Positions 53,731 through 61,944 of a stretch of 64,000 bases of DNA are shown here, one piece after another. How positions within the stretch are numbered: position 1 is the first letter of the stretch; each line of letters begins with the position of its first letter. Location: NCBI GenBank assembly GCA_017886765.1, contig JAGHJI010000062.1, positions 1 to 64,000 on the forward strand, in the 5' to 3' direction. The notes below the pieces were generated by a model, which saw nothing but the letters and a program-made list of their open reading frames with translations, was not told where the DNA came from and searched no databases. Both the position numbers and the translations under genes were made by a program. Source of the stretch: Eubacterium sp. Its GTDB lineage: Bacteria > Bacillota > Clostridia > Oscillospirales > Acutalibacteraceae.

Positions 53731-53927
53731 TTATTATTTCGTAAGGTTATTTAGCCGAGCAAGGTAAAGCCTTGCGAACGCCAATGTTCTCCGAAATAAT
53801 CCAAATCTTTGATTTGGTTATTATTTCGTGAGGTTATTTAGCCGAGCAAGGTAAAGCCTTGCGAACGCCAATGTTCTCCGAAATAATCCAAATCTTTGAT
53901 TTGGTTATTATTTCGTGAGGTTATTAT
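53731..53927. repeat. 87-bp tandem repeat, 2.25 copies
   Basis: Units start at 53731, 53818 and 53905 (partial) with an 87-bp period; the copies differ by one base (CGTAAGG vs CGTGAGG). Each unit contains ATTATTTCG...CGAAATAAT ends, an inner hairpin GCAAGG / CCTTGC and a hairpin CCAAATC-TTT-GATTTGG. It fills the 251-base gap between the GH36 gene and tcdA. No coding potential is seen. Confidence 0.92.
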
Positions 53928-53967
53928 ATCACAGACAGCGGCGGTTTACAACATCATGAAAGCTGTA

Positions 53968-55611
53968 TCAAAGTATTTCTCCGGTTGACAAATTGAATGT
54001 AAAACTGCTGTTTTGGTTGTTTAGGCAATAGTCAATTTTAATAACATCCTTGTTTATAAATTCTGCGTTGGTAATATCCGCTTTTGGCGTTGTGACCATA
54101 TCAATGAAAATTCTTTTCTGTTCATCGGTGTATATGGATACGTCATCTGAGACAAAAAGAAGATTACCGCACAGGCTGTTTACCTTAGCGATTATTTTTC
54201 TCTGACTGAGAGGTATATTGATATTATTGTCACGCAGCAGGAATACATCCGGATCGTTTAAAAATGCTCTGCCGTCCAGATGCCTGCGGAAGATCGTGTT
54301 CATCAGGGTGTGCTGGACGGAAACATCCTCCCGGGAAATTGCGGTGTTTTTCCAGTTCAAACCCATGTCGGCGCCTATACGGCAGAAATCCACCTTGCCG
54401 AAGGCGGGCGCCAGGGGAACACCGCAGCCGAGAATGATTTTGTCGCCGCAGCATTCACGCAGGAAATCCATGGCGTCGCACATGATTTTTCCGCGGCTTT
54501 TGTTATGGATGGGTATAATGGAGCAGGCATAGAGAAAATCAAGCTTTACCATATCATATCCCCATGTGTTCAAAACGGTATCAAAGACCTTTCTTATATA
54601 TGCCCTGACCTCGTCATTATAAATGTCGAGGGCGTAAAAGCCGCCCCAGTTGTGGGATGCGTAATGTGTTTTGCCGTTTTTGTCACGGACGAGCCAGTCC
54701 TTGTGCTTTTTATAAATATGTGATTTCGGCGTGACGGCAAACGGCGCAAGCCACAGACCCGCCAGCATTCCATGCTCGTGGATACTGTCGGCTACCGCTT
54801 TCATACCGCTGGGGAATTTCTTTTTATCCGTTTCAAGCCAGTCGCCCACCGTGCGCTGGAAGCCGTCGTCAATCTGAAAGATGTCGATTTTTGTATCGAG
54901 GTTTGAGATTGCCTCCAGATCGCGGGCAACAATGTCTTCGGTAACATTTGAATAATAGTTATACCAGGTGGTATAGCCGCACTGCCTTTTTACCCGGGGC
55001 TCGGAAATATTCATCAGCTTGAAATATTTGTCAAAAACGGCGTTGTATTCTCCCTTGAGCACAGCCAGGGAAAGCGCGGTTTTATCATCGTTAAACACCA
55101 TGCCTTCAAAATCCTTTTCAATGCTGATGCAGTCAGCGGTGCAGTCAAAGGTGATAATGGTATATCCGCACCTTTCGCTTAAGGAACCGAGAAAGAAGAG
55201 TTCCTTGCCGGTTCTTATATAGCCGTAGGAATAGCCGTAAAAAACACCGGGTTTTTCCGGATATTTATGAAAGGTCAGATCGCCGGCGCCCCAGATTCCC
55301 AGGGGATTGAACTTCTTTTTTTCCATACCGAGGATTCTCGGGTTAAATTCATCCATTTTACTGTTTGGATGATACTCCTTTGAGACCGTCCAGCTCTGGT
55401 ATCCATTGGTGAAAATACGCTGAGCGCTGTTATATTTGAAGGGCATTTTCATTTCAAACTTAAGAAATTCAACTTTGGTTTTTGGTTTTACCGTTAATGT
55501 AACAACTTGGTTTTCGTTGTTCATTTCAACCGTAAAATCATCGTTGTCAGGTTTTGATGTGCGTTTTACTTCGGAATTGACCTTGTAAACAAAATTAAAA
55601 CAGTATTTCAT
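53968..55611 (-). CDS. GH36-type alpha-galactosidase
   Basis: A glycoside hydrolase of 547 aa, shorter than the usual GH36 (about 720), with a compact N-terminal beta domain and a TIM barrel. Motifs are YTTWYNYYSNVTED, IFQIDDGFQ, VKLDFLYA (nucleophile Asp) and RIGADMGLNW (acid/base Asp). There is no signal peptide, so it acts on imported alpha-galactosides such as melibiose or raffinose-type sugars. It is divergent from the GH20 gene. Confidence 0.9.
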   Translation of the reverse strand: MKYCFNFVYKVNSEVKRTSKPDNDDFTVEMNNENQVVTLTVKPKTKVEFLKFEMKMPFKYNSAQRIFTNGYQSWTVSKEYHPNSKMDEFNPRILGMEKKKFNPLGIWGAGDLTFHKYPEKPGVFYGYSYGYIRTGKELFFLGSLSERCGYTIITFDCTADCISIEKDFEGMVFNDDKTALSLAVLKGEYNAVFDKYFKLMNISEPRVKRQCGYTTWYNYYSNVTEDIVARDLEAISNLDTKIDIFQIDDGFQRTVGDWLETDKKKFPSGMKAVADSIHEHGMLAGLWLAPFAVTPKSHIYKKHKDWLVRDKNGKTHYASHNWGGFYALDIYNDEVRAYIRKVFDTVLNTWGYDMVKLDFLYACSIIPIHNKSRGKIMCDAMDFLRECCGDKIILGCGVPLAPAFGKVDFCRIGADMGLNWKNTAISREDVSVQHTLMNTIFRRHLDGRAFLNDPDVFLLRDNNINIPLSQRKIIAKVNSLCGNLLFVSDDVSIYTDEQKRIFIDMVTTPKADITNAEFINKDVIKIDYCLNNQNSSFTFNLSTGEIL

Positions 55612-55718
55612 TATTCCACCTCACTTGTTTTATATACTGATAGTAACACAGTACAAGAAGTATTGCAACCTTGACACCGTAATTTTGATGTGATAAATTT
55701 AACGGAGGGGGTAAGATT

Positions 55719-57215
55719 ATGTTAAAACTAATACCGCAGCCGCGAAAAATAGATTATAAAAGCAGGAAAAAGATTCCTTTAAACCATATCGCGTTGGGCG
55801 AAAATCAGTTGAGTCCGCAGGCACAGGAAGACTTTCTCGATTTTTGTCATATGCCCGGCGGTGAACCGAATATAATTTTCGTAACGGACAATAGCCTCGG
55901 GGAAGAGGAATATGTGCTTGAAACAAATGAAAAAATCGTGATCAAAGCCAGCGGCGCGCCCGGACAGCTTTACGCCCTCCAGACGTTAAAACAGATGATT
56001 TTTCAGTGTGAAGGTTGTCTGCCGCAGGTTGAGATCGAGGACGGACCGGAGTATAAAATACGCGGGTTCATGCTGGACAGCGGAAGATACTTTTTTCCGG
56101 TTTCTGACGTGAAAAAAATAATTGACAGAATGGCGCTCCATAAGCTGAACCTCCTGCATTTGCATCTGACAGAAGATCAGGGCTGGCGCGTGGAGATAGA
56201 TAAATATCCGCTTTTAACCCAGGTCGGTTCCATGCGGAAAAAGACGAATTTCAATCACACGCCGCACGGAGGTTTTTATACCAAAAAGGATATAAAGGAA
56301 ATTGTGGAGTATGCCCATGCTTTTTGCATAAAGGTTATGCCGGAGTTTGATATTCCCGGACATTCCCGCGCCGCCATTGCGTGCTATCATGAGCTGACCT
56401 GCTTCCCGCGTGATTTGCCGGTGGCGGACCACTGGGGCGTCAAGCATGATGTTTTGTGCGTGGGTAAGGAAAGCACAATGAAATTTGTGTACGATGTGCT
56501 GGATGCGTTTTTTGAAATGTTCCCAGACGAGTATATTCATATCGGCGGCGACGAGGTCCCCAAACACAGATGGGATCTTTGTCCTCATTGTCAGGCAAAA
56601 CGCAGGGAGCTGGGACTGAAGGACAGCGACGCGCTGCAGTTCTGGTTTATGAATCAGGTGAAGGATTACTGCAAAGCACATGGCAGGCAGGCGTTTATGT
56701 GGAGCTGGGAGCTGGAGGATGCTTCGGCTATTGATACGGATTTGGGATTCACAAAATGCGGAGAAATGGAAACGGGTGACAGACCGTTTATCGACACCTC
56801 CACCGATGCCTATTATATTGATTTGCCCTATGGCTATATCAGCCTTAAGGATTCGGCAGAGCACAAGGTGTACAGCGGAAACTGTCTGGGAGTGGAAGGC
56901 ACGCTATGGACAGAGTACGTGCCGAATATGAAAAAGGCGGACCGTATGAGCTTTCCCCGCATAGGCTGTATCAGTGAGACCGGATGGCACGGAACCTGCG
57001 GATGGAAGAGTTTTTCCAAAAAGCTGGATTACTATTACAGCTTCCTTGATAAAAACGGCATAGGATATGCCCTACCGGATATGGCAAACCCGAAATTCCC
57101 CAGGAACAAACTGAGTGTCCTGTGGTTTGAACGCCGGCAGCTTGCCTGGGAAGGGCTGACTAATATTATGGAAGACAAAAAAATAGAAAAGATCGCAAAG
57201 AAAGCGAAAGAATAA
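55719..57215 (+). CDS. GH20 beta-N-acetylhexosaminidase
   Basis: A hexosaminidase of 498 aa. An N-terminal beta domain (1-105) is followed by the GH20 barrel: IRGFMLDSGRYFFPVSDV, LNLLHLHLTEDQGWRVEI, FDIPGHSRAA and the catalytic pair in YIHIGGDEVPKHRW. There is no signal peptide, suggesting intracellular action on GlcNAc or GalNAc disaccharides from mucin or wall recycling. ACGGAGG precedes the ATG. Confidence 0.94.
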   Translation: MLKLIPQPRKIDYKSRKKIPLNHIALGENQLSPQAQEDFLDFCHMPGGEPNIIFVTDNSLGEEEYVLETNEKIVIKASGAPGQLYALQTLKQMIFQCEGCLPQVEIEDGPEYKIRGFMLDSGRYFFPVSDVKKIIDRMALHKLNLLHLHLTEDQGWRVEIDKYPLLTQVGSMRKKTNFNHTPHGGFYTKKDIKEIVEYAHAFCIKVMPEFDIPGHSRAAIACYHELTCFPRDLPVADHWGVKHDVLCVGKESTMKFVYDVLDAFFEMFPDEYIHIGGDEVPKHRWDLCPHCQAKRRELGLKDSDALQFWFMNQVKDYCKAHGRQAFMWSWELEDASAIDTDLGFTKCGEMETGDRPFIDTSTDAYYIDLPYGYISLKDSAEHKVYSGNCLGVEGTLWTEYVPNMKKADRMSFPRIGCISETGWHGTCGWKSFSKKLDYYYSFLDKNGIGYALPDMANPKFPRNKLSVLWFERRQLAWEGLTNIMEDKKIEKIAKKAKE

Positions 57216-57217
57216 AA

Positions 57218-57243
57218 AAAGGATATCCATGCGGATATCCTTT
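57218..57243. terminator. bidirectional terminator
   Basis: AAAGGATATCC / GGATATCCTTT with loop ATGC, between the GH20 gene (+) and the surface-protein operon (-). Confidence 0.9.
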
Positions 57244-57267
57244 AAAAATTGCTGTTGGAATTATACT

Positions 57268-58428
57268 TTATTTTACTTTTCTCTTAAGAACAGCGAATAC
57301 GCCGGCAGCGGACAGCAGAGCTATCGATGCTGAAACGGCCATCGTTTCCGAGCCTGTGCTGGGTGATTTTTTAGATGTGCTTGTTTTAGCTGTTGCGGTT
57401 GTTTCAGCCGAAGCGGTTGTTGTGGTTGTTTCATTGTTTTCTTCGGCTGCGGTTGTATTCTCTTTAGTGGGGTCTTCATCCTCAAAATCCTGCTGCATCA
57501 ACACGTCAATATAGTAATAAGACAGAGCCATCAATGCGTCGTGAGTTGCCGACTTGTTGTCCTGATCGTCATAGGTGAATATGCCGGCGCCTGAGCCTTC
57601 AAAGGTACAGAGATTTGCGTAAATTCCGTTTACCAGATCAAAGTATTCGTCAAGATCTTCCATATCCTCGCTGATATATGCGCTGTGCGCCATAAGGGCA
57701 AGAGCGGTAGAATTAGCGTTAGGCTGGGTTCCATATTGCGGATTAAAGCAGTATCCGCCGTCTGCCTTATAGGTATCTAGCACCTGGATTGCGTCCTCAA
57801 GTACACTGTCATATTTATCAGATACTAAATAAGCAAAGGACAACGTCTCAATAAAATAGGCGGTGTTGTCACAGGAATAGCCGTAATAATCTACGCCCTG
57901 TCCCATTGTGTAATATTTTTCCACATAGGTGTCGCAGACCTTCTCAATAAATTCTATTGATTCGTCGGCTTCGCAGTAAAAGGCGCCCTGTACAATAGCG
58001 CGGTAATAGCTGGGGCTTGCAGGCTCGACAGTTGGATCCATTGCAAGAAACGCGGTTTCAATGTTATAGCCGTTGAAATCCGCCGGATCTTCTCCCAGGT
58101 CAATCAGAATAGAGATGACCGCGCCGTAGGTGGCAAGGTTTTCGCCGTAGGATGAAACGATTTTTCCGCCGTTGGCGTCAAGGTTCGCCTTAACGTCGTT
58201 TAAAAATCCGTCGGCGTACTTATCAACATCTTCCATGTTTTCAGAAATGATATAAAAATCCAGCGCGTCGTCAACACCGTAGCTGGCCACACCGTCGGTG
58301 AGATATTTTACAGCGCCGTTGATCTGCTCTTCAACTTTTTCCAAAGTCGGCGCCTCGGCGGCAAATGCCGTAACGCTCGTCATCAGCATTACGCATACCG
58401 CAATGAATACAGATAGAACTTTTTTCAT
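57268..58428 (-). CDS. surface alpha/alpha-toroid protein, transcobalamin alpha-domain-like, SPSTG-anchored
   Basis: An exported protein of 386 aa. A signal peptide (1-24, ...TSVTAFAAEA) is followed by an all-helical domain (about 25-310) with terpenoid-cyclase-like repeats. GGYCFNPQYGTQPNANSTALALMAHSA is the kind of repeat found in the alpha6-alpha6 barrel of intrinsic factor and transcobalamin. A Thr/Glu-rich stalk (315-352) leads to SPSTG (355-359), a hydrophobic helix and KRKVK, a sortase-type signal; (S/P)PxTG is the form used by C. difficile SrtB. It is 48 bases after the DUF4430 lipoprotein and under the same cobalamin riboswitch, so B12 binding is the likely role. Confidence 0.75.
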   Translation of the reverse strand: MKKVLSVFIAVCVMLMTSVTAFAAEAPTLEKVEEQINGAVKYLTDGVASYGVDDALDFYIISENMEDVDKYADGFLNDVKANLDANGGKIVSSYGENLATYGAVISILIDLGEDPADFNGYNIETAFLAMDPTVEPASPSYYRAIVQGAFYCEADESIEFIEKVCDTYVEKYYTMGQGVDYYGYSCDNTAYFIETLSFAYLVSDKYDSVLEDAIQVLDTYKADGGYCFNPQYGTQPNANSTALALMAHSAYISEDMEDLDEYFDLVNGIYANLCTFEGSGAGIFTYDDQDNKSATHDALMALSYYYIDVLMQQDFEDEDPTKENTTAAEENNETTTTTASAETTATAKTSTSKKSPSTGSETMAVSASIALLSAAGVFAVLKRKVK

Positions 58429-58476
58429 AATTTTTCCTCCTGGTGGCAGTCAGTATCTGTTCTGCCGTTTTATTTT

Positions 58477-59220
58477 CTATGTGCATGTGTAAGTAAATAC
58501 AACGCTGTCACCGTTTGAAAGGATATATTTTCCGCAGCTTTTGGACGGAGATACACCGTTTACGCTGTAAAGCCATCCGCTCTGACTGCCGCAGTCTTTT
58601 TCGTCTATATTATTGAACCCTGCCACGTATGTGCCGTAACTGCTGTTTACCGCGTTGAGATAAATGTTGTGACTGTCACAGGCTTTTTTCACTGCGTCAT
58701 ATACCGAACTGCCGTTTTTCACGGTTACGGAGCAGGTGTTTATTATATATCCGTTTGCGGGAACATATTCGTCATGACCGGCTTTCAGTTTGTCCATATT
58801 GTCAAGAATGCTTTTACATTCCACCGTTACCGTGCAGGTAATGGTGGAAGAGGTTGTAGACGTCGTGGCGCTCTTTTGTCCGGCGGATTTTTTCGTGGTG
58901 GTTTTATTTGTTTTTTTATTGGAATCAGCCGTGCTTTCGGATTCCTTTGTTTCGTTTGAGTTGCTGTTTGTTTGCGATGTATCGCCGTTGTCCTTATCCG
59001 TATTTTTGTCAGCCGTATTGCTCTCACTTTTCTGCGCGGTTGTCAGAGGTTGGTTATCCGTTTCCTTTTCCTGAGCGTCTTCGTTTTTTTCACTTGAGGA
59101 AGAAGCGGATATTTCAGCGCCGCTTCCGGTAAGACCTGTATCATCCGTCTTTCCGGCTGAACAGCCGAACATCACGGCGAGTAAAATAAAACATAAAAAT
59201 ATTGCTGTACATTTTTTCAT
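58477..59220 (-). CDS. DUF4430 lipoprotein, transcobalamin beta-domain-like
   Basis: A 247-aa exported lipoprotein. The signal peptide ends LLAVMFGC (Cys20; the lipobox is slightly atypical). Residues 25-125 are a Ser/Thr/Asn/Lys-rich low-complexity tether. Residues 128-246 match DUF4430, the transcobalamin-like C-terminal domain: VTVKNGSSVYDAVKKACDSH, SGWLYSVNGVSPSKSCGKY, LSNGDSVVFTY. Six Cys in the domain may form disulfides. The gene starts directly after the terminator of a cobalamin riboswitch. With the downstream toroid protein it supplies both halves of an intrinsic-factor-like cobalamin binder. Direct binding is inferred. Confidence 0.82.
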   Translation of the reverse strand: MKKCTAIFLCFILLAVMFGCSAGKTDDTGLTGSGAEISASSSSEKNEDAQEKETDNQPLTTAQKSESNTADKNTDKDNGDTSQTNSNSNETKESESTADSNKKTNKTTTKKSAGQKSATTSTTSSTITCTVTVECKSILDNMDKLKAGHDEYVPANGYIINTCSVTVKNGSSVYDAVKKACDSHNIYLNAVNSSYGTYVAGFNNIDEKDCGSQSGWLYSVNGVSPSKSCGKYILSNGDSVVFTYTCT

Positions 59221-59250
59221 AAAAAAAGCCCCTGTTTTCGGGCAGGGGCT
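59221..59250 (-). terminator. riboswitch terminator abutting the start codon
   Basis: On the minus strand AGCCCCTG-N8-CAGGGGCT then TTTTTTT, and the ATG of the lipoprotein follows at once. The AGGGG of the 3' arm is the only ribosome-site candidate, so the same hairpin could control both transcription and translation. Confidence 0.9.
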
Positions 59251-59344
59251 ATACAGCGCAGAAAATATGACACGCCTTTAAGGACTTTTATAAATCCATT
59301 GCTTTCCCACTTGCCCAAAAGCTGAATTTTTTAGTGAAATATAT

Positions 59345-59505
59345 CACGTCAAACGGCAGGTCTCCCGGCTGGTGATCAGTATATCTTTTAAGATATACAT
59401 ACAAATACGCCTTCTCAGTTTCCCAATGGCATATGTATTTGTACGGGTACTCCCTCATCAGATACGGTAATGGCGGTTGCCTGAGATTCACACTCAGTTC
59501 CCTTT
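59345..59505 (-). promoter_or_regulatory. cobalamin riboswitch
   Basis: The minus strand carries the full set of conserved blocks in order: AAAAGGGAACTGAGTGTGAAT, CAGGCAACCGCCATTACCGTA, GAGGGAGTACCC, the B12-box GCCATTGGGAAACTGAGAAGGC and CACCAGCCGGGAGACCTGCC. It should repress the operon when adenosyl- or other cobalamins are abundant. About 100 bases of expression platform separate it from the terminator. A promoter upstream is not clear (TTGACG at about 59570 is the best -35). Ends are approximate. Confidence 0.95.
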
Positions 59506-59579
59506 TCATTACGCAGACAGTTCTGCGTAAACCGTTTGTTCTATTGTCACTTTAAGTATATATTACGTTCGTCAATAAG

Positions 59580-60122
59580 TCAATCCGCTTTATAGATTTC
59601 CTCTTTCAGAATGCCTATGTACGGGAGATTCCGGTAATACTGGTCATAATCCAGTCCGTATCCGACGACGAAAGCGTTGGGTACATCTATACCGATATAG
59701 TCGGCATAGATATCCACCTCTCTCCTGGAGGGTTTGTCCAGCAGTGTAACAACGGCTATGGATTCCGGATTCCGCTTTGACAGCATATCGTGGATATGTT
59801 TCAGCGTCCTTCCGGTGTCCAGTATGTCCTCCACAAGAAGAACATCAAATCCGGACAGATCCTCGCTGATATCTTTTATGATCTCTATCTCCCCGCTGGA
59901 GACCGTGCCGCTGCCGTAGCTGGATGCCTGGACAAAATCAATGTGGCAGGGCAGGTCGATATGCCTGGACAGGTCGGTCAAAAAGTATATGGAGCCCTTT
60001 AATACCCCAACGATAAGCAGTTTCTTTCCGGTATAATCACGGGTGATCTGTTCGCCCAGCTTTTTTGTGACCTGAGCCAGCTCTTCTTCCGTAACCAGTA
60101 TTTTTTCAATATCCTTGTTCAT
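59580..60122 (-). CDS. hpt: hypoxanthine phosphoribosyltransferase
   Basis: Purine salvage enzyme of 180 aa that converts hypoxanthine or guanine plus PRPP into IMP or GMP. VLKGSIYFLTDL, the PRPP loop VLLVEDILDTGRTL and VVGYGLDYDQYYRNLPYIG are present. Its stop lies about 75 bases before the cobalamin riboswitch. No terminator is seen between, so read-through into the riboswitch transcript is possible. Confidence 0.95.
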   Translation of the reverse strand: MNKDIEKILVTEEELAQVTKKLGEQITRDYTGKKLLIVGVLKGSIYFLTDLSRHIDLPCHIDFVQASSYGSGTVSSGEIEIIKDISEDLSGFDVLLVEDILDTGRTLKHIHDMLSKRNPESIAVVTLLDKPSRREVDIYADYIGIDVPNAFVVGYGLDYDQYYRNLPYIGILKEEIYKAD

Positions 60123-60232
60123 AAATTCTCCTCTGCGCGCAGGATTGGTTTAAATCATCTAAGCCTGTGATTTAATATTATACCACGCCGGTTTTGCCGT
60201 GTAAACAAAAATCGTACCGTTTTTTTGGATTG

Positions 60233-60946
60233 TTATTCTATGTCGGAATCCTTTTTGTCGGATGTGGTTTTTTCCTTCCATTTGCCCGGCACCGATTTTA
60301 TCTGTTTTTTCCGCTCTTTTAAATGCTCGTAAGTCTCCTTCAATTCTTCTCTTTCCACATAGCACTGTACTGCCAGCCCCAGCAGAGCGAATATTACCGC
60401 GAAAATGGTTATGAGTACATGGGACTGTCCGGTTTGTCGTTCTATTATGTTGAAAAACATAAATGAGCCTGAAAAAGCAGTCGTGACAATAACCGTCAGA
60501 TATTTGTACTTTATACTTAAAATCGCCGCAGCAACCGCAAGTACAAGACCGGCAAGCACACTGCCTGCTTCACCTAAAAACGAAAGATATGCGGGCACAG
60601 CGATAAATACCATGATCAGTGTGGATATAAAAAGATATACTTTATAAATCTTTTTTGAAAAATAAGCGCAGGCGGCGCCGAAGGCTGCGCTTAATGCCGC
60701 GCAAATCCAGAAAACCGCGCCCACTGGGGCGAAAAGCCCCTGAATAATAAGCATAGGTACAAAAAAGCCTATCCAGAAAAACAGAAATGCATTCCATATT
60801 TTATGTACCGCATGACCGAAAAAACAGGTGGCGGCTGTACAGATACCCAGTATCCACGGCAAAAGCACTTCAGCGACACGGCGAACATTTTCATATCCGT
60901 CCGGAATCGCAGACACGATTTCCTCTATCAGCTCATAAAATTCCAA
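60233..60946 (-). CDS. multi-TM membrane protein (TMEM198/DUF4203-like)
   Basis: A 237-aa protein with about seven hydrophobic segments between residues 25 and 200 and a basic, Lys/Glu-rich cytoplasmic tail. The arrangement (HAVHKIWNAFLFFWIGFFVP, Gly/Ala-rich later helices) resembles TM7S3/TMEM198-like domain proteins. No substrate or catalytic motif is visible. It is upstream of hpt in the same direction, 110 bases away. Confidence 0.65.
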   Translation of the reverse strand: MEFYELIEEIVSAIPDGYENVRRVAEVLLPWILGICTAATCFFGHAVHKIWNAFLFFWIGFFVPMLIIQGLFAPVGAVFWICAALSAAFGAACAYFSKKIYKVYLFISTLIMVFIAVPAYLSFLGEAGSVLAGLVLAVAAAILSIKYKYLTVIVTTAFSGSFMFFNIIERQTGQSHVLITIFAVIFALLGLAVQCYVEREELKETYEHLKERKKQIKSVPGKWKEKTTSDKKDSDIE

Positions 60947-60965
60947 ATTTATCCTCTTTCAAGCA

Positions 60966-60991
60966 AAAAGCCCCGTTTGACAGGGGCTTTT
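60966..60991 (-). terminator. transketolase operon terminator
   Basis: AAAAGCCCC / GGGGCTTTT with an 8-base loop; the minus strand continues as TTGC after the T-run. Confidence 0.88.
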
Positions 60992-60997
60992 ACTGCA

Positions 60998-61942
60998 TTA
61001 TTCTTTTACAAACTTTTCGGCAGTCTCCGCAATGTTTTCAGCGCTGAGACCGAACTGTTTAAGCAGGTCAAGAGCAGGACCGCTGTGACCGAATTCATCG
61101 TTAACGCCGATTCGTTTAACAGGTGTGGGGCATTTCTCACTGAGTACGGAGCATACTGCCTCGCCCAGACCGCCGATGATATTATGTTCTTCAACCGTGA
61201 TGACTTTTCCGGTTTTCTTTGCGGACGTGATGACAAGCTCCTCGTCCAGGGGCTTGATCGTCGCCATATTTATAATTTCGGCGCTGATGCCCTTTTGGGA
61301 AAGAACATTTCCTGCTTCTATCGCTTCTGCAACCATAAGACCGTTTGCGATAATCGTTACATCAGTGCCTTCGCGCACAAGCTCGCCCTTGCCGATTTCA
61401 AATTTGTAGCTGTCATTATGAAAAACGGGAACAGCCAGTCTTCCGAACCTGAGATATACGGGACCCTCGTAATGATACGCGGCTTTGACCGCCTGTTTTG
61501 CCTCCACATCGTCAGCAGGGCAGATAACCACCATACCCGGAATGGAACGCATAAGGGCGAAATCCTCGCAGCACTGGTGGGAAGCGCCGTCCTCTCCGAC
61601 GGAAATACCGGCATGCGTCGCGCCGATTTTAACATTGAGGTGGGGATAGCCTACGGTATTTCTGACCTGCTCAAAGGCTCTGCCGGCGGCAAACATAGCG
61701 AAGCTGGAAGCAAACGGAACAAGTCCCATTGTGCTTAATCCTGCCGCAACACAAATCATATTCGCCTCCGCGATACCGCAGTTGATATGGCGGTCGGGAT
61801 ATGCTTTTTTAAATATGCCTGTTTTTGTAGCGGCTGACAGATCGGCGTCAAGGACAACTAAATTGTCTGCGCCCTGCTCAGCAAGCTCTTTCAGCGCGTT
61901 GCCGTAACTTTCACGGGTGGCAATTTTCTTGATGTCCGCCAT
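60998..61942 (-). CDS. transketolase, C-terminal subunit
   Basis: The Pyr plus C-terminal half of a split transketolase, 314 aa. It contains LDADLSAATKTGIFKKAYPDR, the cofactor-activating Glu in NCGIAEANM, TFAGFA-type segment (here STMGLVPFASSFAMFAAGRAFEQVRN) and the C-terminal domain ending the non-oxidative pentose phosphate enzyme. It starts 2 bases after the N-terminal subunit's stop. Split transketolases are common in Clostridia and archaea. Confidence 0.95.
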   Translation of the reverse strand: MADIKKIATRESYGNALKELAEQGADNLVVLDADLSAATKTGIFKKAYPDRHINCGIAEANMICVAAGLSTMGLVPFASSFAMFAAGRAFEQVRNTVGYPHLNVKIGATHAGISVGEDGASHQCCEDFALMRSIPGMVVICPADDVEAKQAVKAAYHYEGPVYLRFGRLAVPVFHNDSYKFEIGKGELVREGTDVTIIANGLMVAEAIEAGNVLSQKGISAEIINMATIKPLDEELVITSAKKTGKVITVEEHNIIGGLGEAVCSVLSEKCPTPVKRIGVNDEFGHSGPALDLLKQFGLSAENIAETAEKFVKE

Positions 61943-61944
61943 AA

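Noticed and set aside
53731-53927. CRISPR array
   Set aside because: The repeats are directly abutting 87-bp units with no unique spacers and no cas genes nearby.
59288-59509. 73-aa minus-strand ORF
   Set aside because: It lies entirely within the cobalamin riboswitch; codons follow RNA structure, and there is no ribosome site.
60803-61738. 311-aa plus-strand ORF
   Set aside because: Antisense to split transketolase; composition shows no domain and the opposite strand is unambiguous.
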